64,000 nucleotides of DNA, from contig DASZBX010000045.1 of assembly GCA_035943635.1 (NCBI GenBank), forward strand, positions 12,124 through 76,123, written 5' to 3'. Positions 34,397 to 42,588 of this stretch are shown here, piece by piece. The position numbers and the translations under genes are program-made. The stretch is from DASZBX01 sp035943635. GTDB lineage: Bacteria; Actinomycetota; Actinomycetes; Streptomycetales; Catenulisporaceae. Position 1 is the first letter of the stretch. Every line of letters starts with the position of its first letter. The notes under the pieces are model-generated. The model saw nothing but the letters and a program-made list of their open reading frames with translations. It searched no databases and was not told the origin of the DNA.

Positions 34397-34795
34397 ATGG
34401 CTGATCTCGAGGTGAACCTCGTCGCGGCCGACCGCGCGGTCTGGTCCGGCAAGGCCTCTTTCGTGCGGGCCAAGACGGCCGACGGCGACGTCGGCATCTA
34501 CGCCGGCCACCAGCCGGTGCTCTCGATCCTCAAGCCCGCCGTGGCCCTGATCAAGACCCGGCAGGAGGACGGCTCGGACGGCGAGACCCTGACGGTCGCC
34601 CTGCACGGCGGGTTCATCTCCGTGGCCGAGGACCGGGTCTCGCTGTTGAGTGAGGCGGCCGAGTTGGCCGAGGAGATCGACGTGGCCCGGGCTGAGGACG
34701 CCCTGGCCCGCGCCCAGGCCGGGGAGTTCGGCGAGGACTCCGAGGCCGCGATCGCCCGGGCCGAGCTGCGCCTGGCCACAGTCGGCCGGGGCTGA
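34397..34795 (+). CDS. atpC: ATP synthase subunit epsilon
   Basis: A 132-residue regulatory subunit with an N-terminal beta barrel (MADLEVNLVAADRAVWSGKA, GDVGIYAGHQPVLSIL) and a C-terminal helical hairpin. ATG at 34397 follows AAGGAG. Last subunit gene of the operon. Confidence 0.95.
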   Translation: MADLEVNLVAADRAVWSGKASFVRAKTADGDVGIYAGHQPVLSILKPAVALIKTRQEDGSDGETLTVALHGGFISVAEDRVSLLSEAAELAEEIDVARAEDALARAQAGEFGEDSEAAIARAELRLATVGRG

Positions 34796-34840
34796 CCGTA
34801 TGCAACCGGGCCGCTGTTCACTCCATGACTGTCCGGTCCG

Positions 34841-35374
34841 ATGCTGACCGCCGTCCTGGAGTGGCTGGCCGTCCTGTGCCTGGCCGCCCTGTGCGCCATA
34901 GGCGCGTTGTTCACCCGGCGGGTGATGATCCGCCGCCGCGGCGGCGCGTTCGACTGCAGCCTGCGTCTGACCCCGGTGGTGCCGGGGTCGGCGCAGGCTG
35001 ACGCATTTGCCCCGGCCGGGGGCCGTTCGGCCGCCAGGGCGTCCACCGTGGCCCTGCCGCAGCTGCGCAACCACGGAAACCGCGGCTGGTCCTACGGCAT
35101 CGCGCAGTACGGCGAGGACCACGTGGACTGGTACCGGATCTTCTCCTACGCCTTCGGCCCGGCCGCCGTGCTCACCCGCCGCGACCTGGAGGTGCTCAGC
35201 CGCCGGGACGCCTCCGAGCACGAGGAGCTGGCCCTGTTCCCCGGCTGGTGCATCCTGGAGTGCCGCTTCGGCACCGGCCTGGTCGAACTGGCCATGGCCC
35301 CGGACTCGATGACCGGTTTCCTGTCCTGGCTCGAGGCCGCGCCCCCGGGACAGGGAATCTCCCGGGTGTCCTGA
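34841..35374 (+). CDS. DUF2550-family membrane protein
   Basis: A 177-residue protein with one N-terminal membrane helix, a basic RRRGGAFDCSLR segment and a compact domain containing GNRGWSYGIAQYGEDHVDWYRIFS. This is the DUF2550 family, found directly after atpC in actinobacteria (Rv1312 position). A 30-residue Ala/Gly-rich insert lies in the middle. Function is unknown; conserved linkage suggests a role near the ATP synthase or cell envelope. Confidence 0.8.
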   Translation: MLTAVLEWLAVLCLAALCAIGALFTRRVMIRRRGGAFDCSLRLTPVVPGSAQADAFAPAGGRSAARASTVALPQLRNHGNRGWSYGIAQYGEDHVDWYRIFSYAFGPAAVLTRRDLEVLSRRDASEHEELALFPGWCILECRFGTGLVELAMAPDSMTGFLSWLEAAPPGQGISRVS

Positions 35375-35440
35375 GCGCCGTCGGCCCGGCGGTCGAGCTC
35401 GGCTGAGTTCCACGCCGACCCCGCGCCGGTGGCCGGAAGG

Positions 35441-36016
35441 CTACCGTGAGCCGCCCGGGACCCACAGGACGTCGCCGACGGTGCCGTGGTTGGCCACCCG
35501 GGCCAGGATGAACAGCAGGTCGGACAGCCGGTTGAGGTACTTGGCCGGCAGCACGCTCATCGCCTCGCCGTGCTCGTCCAGCGCGGCCCAGGTGGAACGC
35601 TCGGCGCGGCGCACGACGGTCCGGGAGACGTGCAGCAGGGCCGAGCCGGGCGTGCCGCCGGGCAGGATGAACGAGCGCAGGTTCGGCAGCGGCTCGTTGT
35701 AGTGGTCGCAGTCCTGCTCCAGTCGGTCGACGTCGCGCTGCTCGATCCGCAGCGGCGGGAACTCCGGCTCGGCCGCCACCGGGTTGCACAGGTCCGCGCC
35801 CACGTCGAACAGCTCGTTCTGGACCCGTTCCAGGGTGGCCCCGACCTCGGCGGACAGGCCGCCCAGGGCGATCGCGACGCCGATCGAGGAGTTCGCCTCG
35901 TCGGTGTCCGCGTAGGCGACCAGCCGGGGGTCGTTCTTCGTGGTCTTACTCATGTCGCCGAGCCGGGTCGAGCCGTCGTCGCCGGTCCGGGTGTAGATCC
36001 TCGTCAGGTTGACCAT
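35441..36016 (-). CDS. Cob(I)alamin adenosyltransferase, PduO type
   Basis: A 191-residue enzyme transferring adenosyl from ATP to cob(I)alamin to make coenzyme B12. The N-terminal TRTGDDGSTRLGDMS phosphate loop, DTDEANSSIG, and the late helix HVSRTVVRRAER with LPAKYLNRLSDLLF are diagnostic. ATG at 36016 follows AGAGG. It is convergent with DUF2550 and divergent from the dehydrogenase; the same adenosyltransferase follows the atp operon in streptomycetes. Confidence 0.95.
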   Translation of the reverse strand: MVNLTRIYTRTGDDGSTRLGDMSKTTKNDPRLVAYADTDEANSSIGVAIALGGLSAEVGATLERVQNELFDVGADLCNPVAAEPEFPPLRIEQRDVDRLEQDCDHYNEPLPNLRSFILPGGTPGSALLHVSRTVVRRAERSTWAALDEHGEAMSVLPAKYLNRLSDLLFILARVANHGTVGDVLWVPGGSR

Positions 36017-36128
36017 GGGTTTCGCCTCTCTGCCGGCCGCGGCGGGCCCGAGCCGTCCCTTAGAGGGTATCGAGGGCGGCGTAGTACGCTCCGGGTGATG
36101 GTTACCGGATAGTAGGGAGAGTGCCAAC

Positions 36129-36977
36129 GTGGCCAAGACACTTGCCGTGATCGGCGCCGGACTGATGGGCTCGGGCATCGCTCAGGTCGCCGCGGCGGCC
36201 GGGTACGACGTGGTGCTGCGCGACGTGACCGACGAGGCGACCCGCCGCGGGACCGCCGGGATCGGCGCCTCGTTCGCCAAGTTCGTGGCCAAGGGCCGGA
36301 TGGGTGAGCAGGAGGCGGCCGACGCGCTGGCCCGGATCACCGCGACCACAGACCTCGACGCGGTCGCCGCGGCCGACATCGTGGTCGAGGCGGTGTTCGA
36401 GGACCTCGCGGTCAAGCAGACCCTGTTCCGCGAGCTGGACAAGCTGTGCCGGCCGGACGCGGTGCTGGGCACGAACACCTCGGCCCTGCCGATCACCCGG
36501 TTGGCCGCGGTCACCGCCCGGCCCGAGTCGGTCGTCGGCACCCACTTCTTCTCCCCGGTGCCGCTGATGGCGCTGTGCGAGCTGGTCCGCGGCTACCACA
36601 CCTCCGACGCGACCCTGGCCGCCGCCCGGGCCTTCGCCGAGGAGGTCGGCAAGACCTGCGTCGTGGTCAACCGGGACGTGGCCGGGTTCGTCACCACCCG
36701 CCTGATCGCCGCCCTGATCAACGAGGCGGTGCACCTGTACGAGACCGGGGTCGCGACCGCCGAGGACATCGACCTGGCCTGCAAGCTCGGCTTCGGCCAC
36801 GCGATGGGCCCGCTGGCCACGGCCGACCTGACCGGCGTGGACATCATGCGCAACGCGAGCCGCAACATCTACGAGGAGACCCACGACCCGAAGTTCGCGG
36901 TGCCCGAGCTGCTGAACCGGATGGTCACCGCCGGCGCGCTCGGCCGCAAGTCCGGCCAGGGGTTCTACTCCTACTGA
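36129..36977 (+). CDS. 3-hydroxybutyryl-CoA dehydrogenase
   Basis: A 282-residue NAD(P)-dependent short hydroxyacyl-CoA dehydrogenase, oxidising 3-hydroxyacyl-CoA or reducing acetoacetyl-CoA. The Rossmann motif is VIGAGLMGSGIAQV; the catalytic histidine lies in GTHFFSPVPLM, and GFVTTRL and LGFGHAMGPL follow. It is the stand-alone form of about 280 residues. GTG start follows TAGGGAG. Confidence 0.93.
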   Translation: MAKTLAVIGAGLMGSGIAQVAAAAGYDVVLRDVTDEATRRGTAGIGASFAKFVAKGRMGEQEAADALARITATTDLDAVAAADIVVEAVFEDLAVKQTLFRELDKLCRPDAVLGTNTSALPITRLAAVTARPESVVGTHFFSPVPLMALCELVRGYHTSDATLAAARAFAEEVGKTCVVVNRDVAGFVTTRLIAALINEAVHLYETGVATAEDIDLACKLGFGHAMGPLATADLTGVDIMRNASRNIYEETHDPKFAVPELLNRMVTAGALGRKSGQGFYSY

Positions 36978-37066
36978 CCGCGCGGGCGGCGCACCGGTCG
37001 CGCCGAAAGACCGTGGCCGCCCGTCTCAGGAAGGAGACGGGGCGGCCGCGGCCGTGGCGATGTGGC

Positions 37067-39616
37067 TCAGGACGCGTCGAAGGCCTGGCCGCGCAGGGTG
37101 CGCTCCGTGCCGTCGCGCTGTTCGAGCAGCAGCCGGCGCAGTGCCGGGGGTACCACGTCCGGCCCGCCGCGCAGCACCTCGTCGACCGCGTCGACCACCG
37201 ACTGCTCGACCGCGAGCACCGGGTACAGGCCGTTGACCAGCATCTGCGCGATGTGCGGGGTGCGCGCGGCCCACAGTCCGGTGACCGCGGCGAAGTACTT
37301 GCCCGCGTACGGCGCGAGCAGGTCCAGCTGGTTGGCCTGGCGGAAGCCCATGACCACGGCCAGCAGGGTCTCGTTCGGCAGCTCGGTCGAGCTGGTCATC
37401 GACTCCCAGGCCGCCGCCTTGGCCTCGGCGGTGGGCAGTGCGGCCCGGATCCCGGCCGCGTTGCGCGCCCCGGCCGCGGTCGGGTCCAGCTGCAGTTCCG
37501 CGTCGATCTCGGCCTGCCCGGCCCGGCCGGTGGACGCCAGGCGGGCCAGCAGGGTCCAGCGCAGGTCGGTGTCCACGGCCAGCCCCGGCACCGCGGCGGA
37601 GCCGTCGAGCAGGCCGGCCAGCAGGGACAGGTGCCCGTCGGCCGTGGCGCAGCCGGCCAGGGCCCGGACCCAGGACAGCTGCACGTCGCTGCCCGGCTCG
37701 GCGGCGGCCAGCTGCTCGTGCGCGAACGCGGCCCACGCGGAGCTCAGCTGCCCGCGCACCTCGGGGGCGGCGTAGAAGTCGATCGCCGACTTCGCCTGCC
37801 GCTGCAACGACTGGAGCACTCCTATGTCCGTCTCCAGCGCGGCGCCGGAGATGACCAGGGTCACGTAGTCGCGCGCCCGCAGCTCCGCGTTGCGCACCAT
37901 GTCCCAGGAGGCGACCCAGGCCAGCGCCCGCGGCAGCGACTCGGTGAACCCGCCGATCGAGGAGACCAGGGTGCGGGCCGAGCGCTCGTCGAAGCGGATC
38001 CGGGCGTAGGACAGGTCGTCGTCGTTGAGCATCACCAGGTCCGGCTGGGCCGCCCCGAGCAGCTCGGGCACCTCGGTGCGCGGCCCGTCCACGTCCAGCT
38101 CCAGCCGCCGGGTGCGCACCAGCCGGCCGCCGGCCAGGTCGTAGAGGCCGACCGCGATCCGGTGCGGGCGCAGGGTCGGGTAGTCGGCCGGGGCCTCCTG
38201 CTCGATCGCGAACGAGGCGATCGTCCCGTCCGGGCCGAGCTCGACCACCGGGCTCAGGGTGTTGGGCCCGGCGGTCTCCAGCCAGGCCTTGGACCAGGCG
38301 CCCAGGTCCCGGCCGGAGGACTCCTCCAGCGCGCCGAGCAGGTCCGACAGTTTGGTGTTGCCCCAGGCGTGCCGGCGGAAGTAGGTCTTGAGCCCGGCCG
38401 CGAAGGCCTCCTCGCCGACGTACGCGACCAGCTGCTTGAGCACGGAGGCGCCCTTGGCGTAGGTGATCCCGTCGAAGTTGACGTACACCGCCTCCAGGTC
38501 CGGGATGTCGGCCACGATCGGGTGGGTGGAGGGCAGCTGGTCCTGCGCGTAGGCCCAGGTCTTCTCGGCGTTGGCGAAGGTGGTCCAGGCGTTGGTCCAC
38601 CGGGTCGCCTCGGCCTGGCAGCGCACCGAGGCGTAGGTCGCGAAGGACTCGTTGAGCCACAGGTCGTTCCACCACTGCATGGTGACCAGGTCGCCGAACC
38701 ACATGTGGGCCAGCTCGTGCAGGATCGTCTCGGCGCGGCGCTCGTACGCCGCGTCGGTGACCTTGGACCGGAAGACGTAGTCCTCCCGGAAGGTGACGCA
38801 GCCCGCGTTCTCCATCGCGCCGGCGTTGTACTCGGGCGTGAAGATCTGGTCGTACTTGGGGAACGGGTACGGCTGGCCGAACAGCTCCTGGAAGTAGTCG
38901 AAGCCCCGCTTGGTGGTGTCCAGAATGTCGTCGGCGTCCAGGAACTCCATCAGCGACCGGCGCGCGGCCACGGCCATCGGCACCACGGTGCCGTCGGCGG
39001 ACGTGTAGCTGTCCTGCACGACGCCGTAGTCCCCGGCCACCAGCGCGGTGATGTAGCCGGAGATCCGCGGGGTCGGGGCGAAACGCCAGACCGCGGTGCC
39101 CTGGCCGGCCGGCTCGGGAGCCGGGGTGGGGGAGTTGGAGAACAGCTCCCACTCGGCCGGCGCGGTGACGGTGAACTGGAAGGCGGCCTTCAGGTCCGGC
39201 TGCTCGAAGTTCGCGAACACCCGCCGGGCGTCCGGCACCTCGAACTGGGTGTAGAGGAACACGCCGCCGTCGACCGGGTCGACCATCCGGTGCAGGCCCT
39301 CGCCGGTCCGGCTGTATTCGCAGGTGGCCTCGACGGTGAGCACGTTCTCGGCGGCCAGCGCGGGCAGCGCGATCCGCGAGTCGGCGAAGACCTCGGCCGG
39401 GTCCAGCCGGACGCCGTTGAGCACGACCGAGTCCAGCCTCGGGGCGACCAGGTCGACGAAGGTGCTGCTGCCCGGCTGCGCGCTGAAGCGGACGGTGCTG
39501 GACGAGGCGAATGTGGTGTCGCCGGTGGTCAGGTCGAGCTCGACCTCGTAGGCCGAGACAGACACGAGGCGGGCCCGATCGGCCGCCTCCTCCTGGGTCA
39601 GATTGGTACCGGGCAC
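37067..39616 (-). CDS. pepN: Aminopeptidase N (M1 zinc metallopeptidase)
   Basis: An 849-residue cytosolic peptidase removing N-terminal residues. The exopeptidase motif GAMEN and the zinc motif HELAHMWFGD (near residue 300) with a glutamate in WLNESFA are intact; a long ERAP1-like C-terminal helical domain follows. I chose GTG at 39616 (VPGTNLTQEEA), which matches the usual N-terminus and lies downstream of AAGGAG; an ATG at 39703 would add 29 residues without homologous character. Confidence 0.94.
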   Translation of the reverse strand: MPGTNLTQEEAADRARLVSVSAYEVELDLTTGDTTFASSSTVRFSAQPGSSTFVDLVAPRLDSVVLNGVRLDPAEVFADSRIALPALAAENVLTVEATCEYSRTGEGLHRMVDPVDGGVFLYTQFEVPDARRVFANFEQPDLKAAFQFTVTAPAEWELFSNSPTPAPEPAGQGTAVWRFAPTPRISGYITALVAGDYGVVQDSYTSADGTVVPMAVAARRSLMEFLDADDILDTTKRGFDYFQELFGQPYPFPKYDQIFTPEYNAGAMENAGCVTFREDYVFRSKVTDAAYERRAETILHELAHMWFGDLVTMQWWNDLWLNESFATYASVRCQAEATRWTNAWTTFANAEKTWAYAQDQLPSTHPIVADIPDLEAVYVNFDGITYAKGASVLKQLVAYVGEEAFAAGLKTYFRRHAWGNTKLSDLLGALEESSGRDLGAWSKAWLETAGPNTLSPVVELGPDGTIASFAIEQEAPADYPTLRPHRIAVGLYDLAGGRLVRTRRLELDVDGPRTEVPELLGAAQPDLVMLNDDDLSYARIRFDERSARTLVSSIGGFTESLPRALAWVASWDMVRNAELRARDYVTLVISGAALETDIGVLQSLQRQAKSAIDFYAAPEVRGQLSSAWAAFAHEQLAAAEPGSDVQLSWVRALAGCATADGHLSLLAGLLDGSAAVPGLAVDTDLRWTLLARLASTGRAGQAEIDAELQLDPTAAGARNAAGIRAALPTAEAKAAAWESMTSSTELPNETLLAVVMGFRQANQLDLLAPYAGKYFAAVTGLWAARTPHIAQMLVNGLYPVLAVEQSVVDAVDEVLRGGPDVVPPALRRLLLEQRDGTERTLRGQAFDAS

Positions 39617-39787
39617 TTTGCCGCACGGCTCCTTACTGGGAAGGTGGTTGGTCCCCCGATCCTTGCACGAACCGGCAATGTTGGGCAGCGCGGAATAGCT
39701 CACCCGCAGAAGTTATTTGCAGAGATAAGAGTATCTTTCCGCCGTCCAGGCGCCGCCGCGCGATGGGCGCCGAGCAAGGAGACGATT

Positions 39788-40426
39788 GTGACTGAAGGCA
39801 GCCCGTCCCGGCCCGTCGCGGACTTCTGGTTCGACCCGCTGTGTCCGTGGGCCTGGATCTCCAGCCGCTGGATGCTGGAGGTCGAGCAGGTCCGTCCGGT
39901 CGACGTCCGCTGGCATGTGATGTCCCTGGCGTACCTGAACCAGGACCGCGACCTGTCGGAGAACTACCGCAAGATGATGGACGCGGCCTGGGGCCCGGTC
40001 CGGGTCTGCATCGCGGCCGAGCAGCAGTTCGGCGCCGAGGTGCTGCTGCCGCTGTACACCGCGCTGGGCAACCGCCGGCACCTGGAGAAGCTGGAGCTGA
40101 ACCGGGACACCATCGTGGCCGCGCTGGCCGAGGCCGGGCTGCCGGAGTCCCTGGCCGACGCCGCGGACTCGACCGAGTACGACGAGGCCCTGAAGGCCTC
40201 GCACCACGCCGGGATGGACCAGGTCGGCTTCGAGGTCGGCACCCCGGTGATCTCGGTCACCGAGGACCCGGCCAAGGAGCCGGTGGCCTTCTTCGGCCCG
40301 GTGGTCACCCCGATCCCGCGCGGCGACGCCGCGGCCAAGCTCTGGGACGGCGTGCTGCTGGTCGCCGGGACCGACGGCTTCTACGAGCTCAAGCGCACCC
40401 GCACCCGCGAGCCCATCTTCGACTAG
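39788..40426 (+). CDS. DsbA-family mycothiol-dependent nitroreductase-like protein (Rv2466c type)
   Basis: A 212-residue thioredoxin-fold protein of the DsbA class. The segment FWFDPLCPWAW holds the single active-site cysteine (Cys19) with the second position replaced (CPWA). This family uses mycothiol as partner and reduces nitro compounds; the MSLAYLN and cis-proline GTPVISV segments agree. GTG start after AAGGAG. Its TAG stop is the left border of the inverted-repeat element at 40427. Confidence 0.85.
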   Translation: MTEGSPSRPVADFWFDPLCPWAWISSRWMLEVEQVRPVDVRWHVMSLAYLNQDRDLSENYRKMMDAAWGPVRVCIAAEQQFGAEVLLPLYTALGNRRHLEKLELNRDTIVAALAEAGLPESLADAADSTEYDEALKASHHAGMDQVGFEVGTPVISVTEDPAKEPVAFFGPVVTPIPRGDAAAKLWDGVLLVAGTDGFYELKRTRTREPIFD

Positions 40427-40635
40427 GCGAGTTGTTCCGAATTCTGGCGCCTGAGCCGAGTTGCTGGCAGGTGCGCTGACCTGCCGGGTGAGTGCGCACG
40501 GCGAAACGGCTCAGCGGTGGTGGCCGGGCGTGCGCCGCGGCCGGCTGCATACTCGGTCGTCTGCGGGTGGTCGCGGCGTGCGGCCAGGCGCCGCCGATCA
40601 GGCGTTTCGCCGCGTCAGAATTCGGAACAACTCGC
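40427..40635. mobile_element. 209-bp MITE-like element with 20-bp terminal inverted repeats
   Basis: GCGAGTTGTTCCGAATTCTG (40427-40446) is repeated as its exact complement at 40616-40635. TAG flanks it on both sides (40424-40426 and 40636-40638), which may be a 3-bp target duplication. Internal inverted repeats are also present: CTGAGCCG/CGGCTCAG, CGGCGAAAC/GTTTCGCCG and GGCAGGT/ACCTGCC. It encodes no protein. Two related sequences lie at 62404 and about 63895, so it belongs to a dispersed family. It fills most of the gap before rpiB. Confidence 0.8.
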
Positions 40636-40778
40636 TAGGCCGCAGGGCTGGTCTTCAGTACTGGTCGCGGCCGGTCGACCGCCCGCGGCGAACCGCCGCC
40701 CGGATCTTCGCCCACGATCCGGGCGGCCGCCGCCCGCTGCTCACCACCGCGACCGGTCCGCCGTGCCAAAATGTACGC

Positions 40779-41246
40779 ATGCGCATCTACCTCGGCTCCG
40801 ACCACGCCGGCTTCGAATTGAAGAACCACCTCGCCGACCGGCTCAAGCAGCTCGGCCACGAGCCGGTCGACTGCGGGCCGCACGAATACGTCGCCACCGA
40901 CGACTACCCGCCCTACGTCATGCGGGCCGCCCACGCCGCCGCGGCCGAGCCGGGCAGCCTGGCCGTGGTGATCGGCGGGTCCGGCAACGGCGAGGCCATC
41001 GCCGCGAACAAGATCCCCGGCGTCCGCGCCTGCCTGGTCTGGAACGAGCAGACCGCGCAGCTCGGCCGCGAGCACAACGACGCCAACGTGATCTCGGTCG
41101 GCGCCCGGATGCACTCGATCGAGCAGGCGACCGGTTTCGTCGAACTGTTCGTGGCCACCCCGTTCAGCCACGACCCGCGGCACCAGCGCCGGATCGACAT
41201 GCTGACCGCGTTCGAGCAGACCGGGCAGCTCCCGCCGATCGGCTGA
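40779..41246 (+). CDS. rpiB: Ribose-5-phosphate isomerase B
   Basis: A 155-residue RpiB-type isomerase interconverting ribose 5-phosphate and ribulose 5-phosphate. Landmarks: YLGSDHAGFELK, GGSGNGEAIAANK (phosphate loop), GVRACLVWN and REHNDANVISVGARM. No Shine-Dalgarno is seen before the ATG; CAAAAT ends 6 bases upstream, so the mRNA may be leaderless. RpiA-type sequence is absent from the window. Confidence 0.95.
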   Translation: MRIYLGSDHAGFELKNHLADRLKQLGHEPVDCGPHEYVATDDYPPYVMRAAHAAAAEPGSLAVVIGGSGNGEAIAANKIPGVRACLVWNEQTAQLGREHNDANVISVGARMHSIEQATGFVELFVATPFSHDPRHQRRIDMLTAFEQTGQLPPIG

Positions 41247-41360
41247 GCGGATCCGGCGGAGGCCGATCGCGGATCTTCTCGGCGAACCACTCCAATAGTG
41301 GACAACCGTGCCTGATCCATCACTCAATAGGGTGATTGCCGGTTAGCCATCCTGCGGATA

Positions 41361-41382
41361 CCCGTCACGAACTAGTGACGGG
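41361..41382. promoter_or_regulatory. 8-bp perfect palindrome over the phosphatase promoter
   Basis: CCCGTCAC (41361-41368) and GTGACGGG (41375-41382) are complementary across 6 bases. The right arm covers the presumed -35 (GTGACG, 41375-41380), which is 18 bases from TAGGGT. A repressor site is the simplest reading. Confidence 0.5.
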
Positions 41383-41398
41383 CGCGACGCCTGGTCGA

Positions 41399-41411
41399 TA
41401 GGGTCCCGAAC
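41399..41411 (+). promoter_or_regulatory. Candidate -10 box for a leaderless phosphatase mRNA
   Basis: TAGGGT (41399-41404) ends 7 bases before the ATG at 41412, and no ribosome-binding site is present. Confidence 0.5.
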
Positions 41412-42578
41412 ATGGTGGCCACTACGTCGTCGGACCGCCCGGCCGTCACCCGCCGGGCCGCTGCCGCACGTCGGGCCGCGATCGGGTTCTGGCTGCGGCA
41501 CAGCCTGATCCCGTCCGAGGCCTTCGCCCTGCCGGTGCTGGTGGCGATCGCCTTCGGGGTCGGCCTGCTGGCCCGGCTGCACACCGAGTGGGTGCAGACC
41601 TCGATGGTCACCCTGCCGCTGCTGCTCGGCGGCTTCCTGTTGCGCTTCACCGCACAGCTGGTCCTGCTCCTGGCCGCGGCACTGGTGGTGGTCGGCGACT
41701 CGCTGACCAGCCACCCGGCCCGCCCGGCGCCCGGGGTGATCCTGCTGGTCGGCGCCACCGCCCTGGTCGTGCTGATCATGTCCCGAGAACGGGTGCGCCT
41801 GGGCGTGCGCGGCACCCGGGGCGAATCGATGCTCTTCGACCTGCGCGAACGCCTGCAGGCGCAGGGCAAGGTGCCCCGGCTGGCCGACGGCTGGCACATC
41901 GAGCACGCGCTGAAGTCGGCCGGCGGCCAGTCCTTCGCCGGCGACTTCCTGATCGCCGCCAAGTCCGGCCCGCAGGGCAGCTTCGTCGACCCCGGCCGCG
42001 CCGAGGACCTGCCCGAGGCCGACGACTACCTCCAGCTGGGCCTGGTCGACGTCTCCGGCAAGGGCCTGCAGGCCGGAACCCGGGCGCTGCTGCTGTCCGG
42101 CGCCTTCGGCGGCCTGCTCGGCTCGGTCCCGGCCGGCGAGTTCCTGGCCGCGGCCAACCGCTACCTGCTGCGCCAGGACTGGGACGAGGGCTTCGCCACC
42201 GCGGTACACCTGGTGGTCAACCTGGCGACCGGCGAGTACGAGTGCTACAGCGCCGGCCACCCGCCGATCGCGCAACTGGCCGCCGGCTCGGGCAAGTGGA
42301 CGCTGATAGAGGCACCCGGCCCCGCGCTGGGCATCCTGGACGACGTCGCGTACCCGCCGACCCACGGCAAGCTCGCCCCCGGCGACGCCCTGATGCTCTA
42401 CACCGACGGCCTGATCGAACTGCCCGGCCGCGACCTGGCCATGGGTGTGGACCGCCTGCTGGGCGCCGCCGAGACCCTCCAGACGAAGGGCTTCCAGGGC
42501 GGCGCCGACCGCGTCGTGGACACTGTCGCCCGCAAGACCAACGACGACCGGGCGCTGGTCCTGCTCTGGCGCGACTGA
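41412..42578 (+). CDS. Membrane-anchored PP2C/SpoIIE-type protein phosphatase
   Basis: A 388-residue protein with three or four N-terminal membrane helices (about residues 38-122) and a cytoplasmic PPM (RsbU/SpoIIE) domain (about 160-388). Metal-binding acidic residues are visible in AGGQSFAGDFLIA, LGLVDVSGKGLQAG, LYTDGLIELPG and KTNDDRALVLL. Such enzymes dephosphorylate anti-sigma-factor antagonists and so control alternative sigma factors. No partner STAS or kinase gene is adjacent, so the target is unknown. Confidence 0.9.
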   Translation: MVATTSSDRPAVTRRAAAARRAAIGFWLRHSLIPSEAFALPVLVAIAFGVGLLARLHTEWVQTSMVTLPLLLGGFLLRFTAQLVLLLAAALVVVGDSLTSHPARPAPGVILLVGATALVVLIMSRERVRLGVRGTRGESMLFDLRERLQAQGKVPRLADGWHIEHALKSAGGQSFAGDFLIAAKSGPQGSFVDPGRAEDLPEADDYLQLGLVDVSGKGLQAGTRALLLSGAFGGLLGSVPAGEFLAAANRYLLRQDWDEGFATAVHLVVNLATGEYECYSAGHPPIAQLAAGSGKWTLIEAPGPALGILDDVAYPPTHGKLAPGDALMLYTDGLIELPGRDLAMGVDRLLGAAETLQTKGFQGGADRVVDTVARKTNDDRALVLLWRD

Positions 42579-42588
42579 TCCGCTCTTC

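Noticed and set aside
39692..39714. A SigR-like promoter before the nitroreductase gene
   Set aside because: GGAAT and GTT are only 15 bases apart, outside the accepted spacing.
36446..40426. A 1326-codon plus-strand frame
   Set aside because: It runs antisense through pepN with low-complexity Gly/Arg/Gln sequence. Only the last 213 codons (from GTG 39788) are real, with a proper ribosome site.
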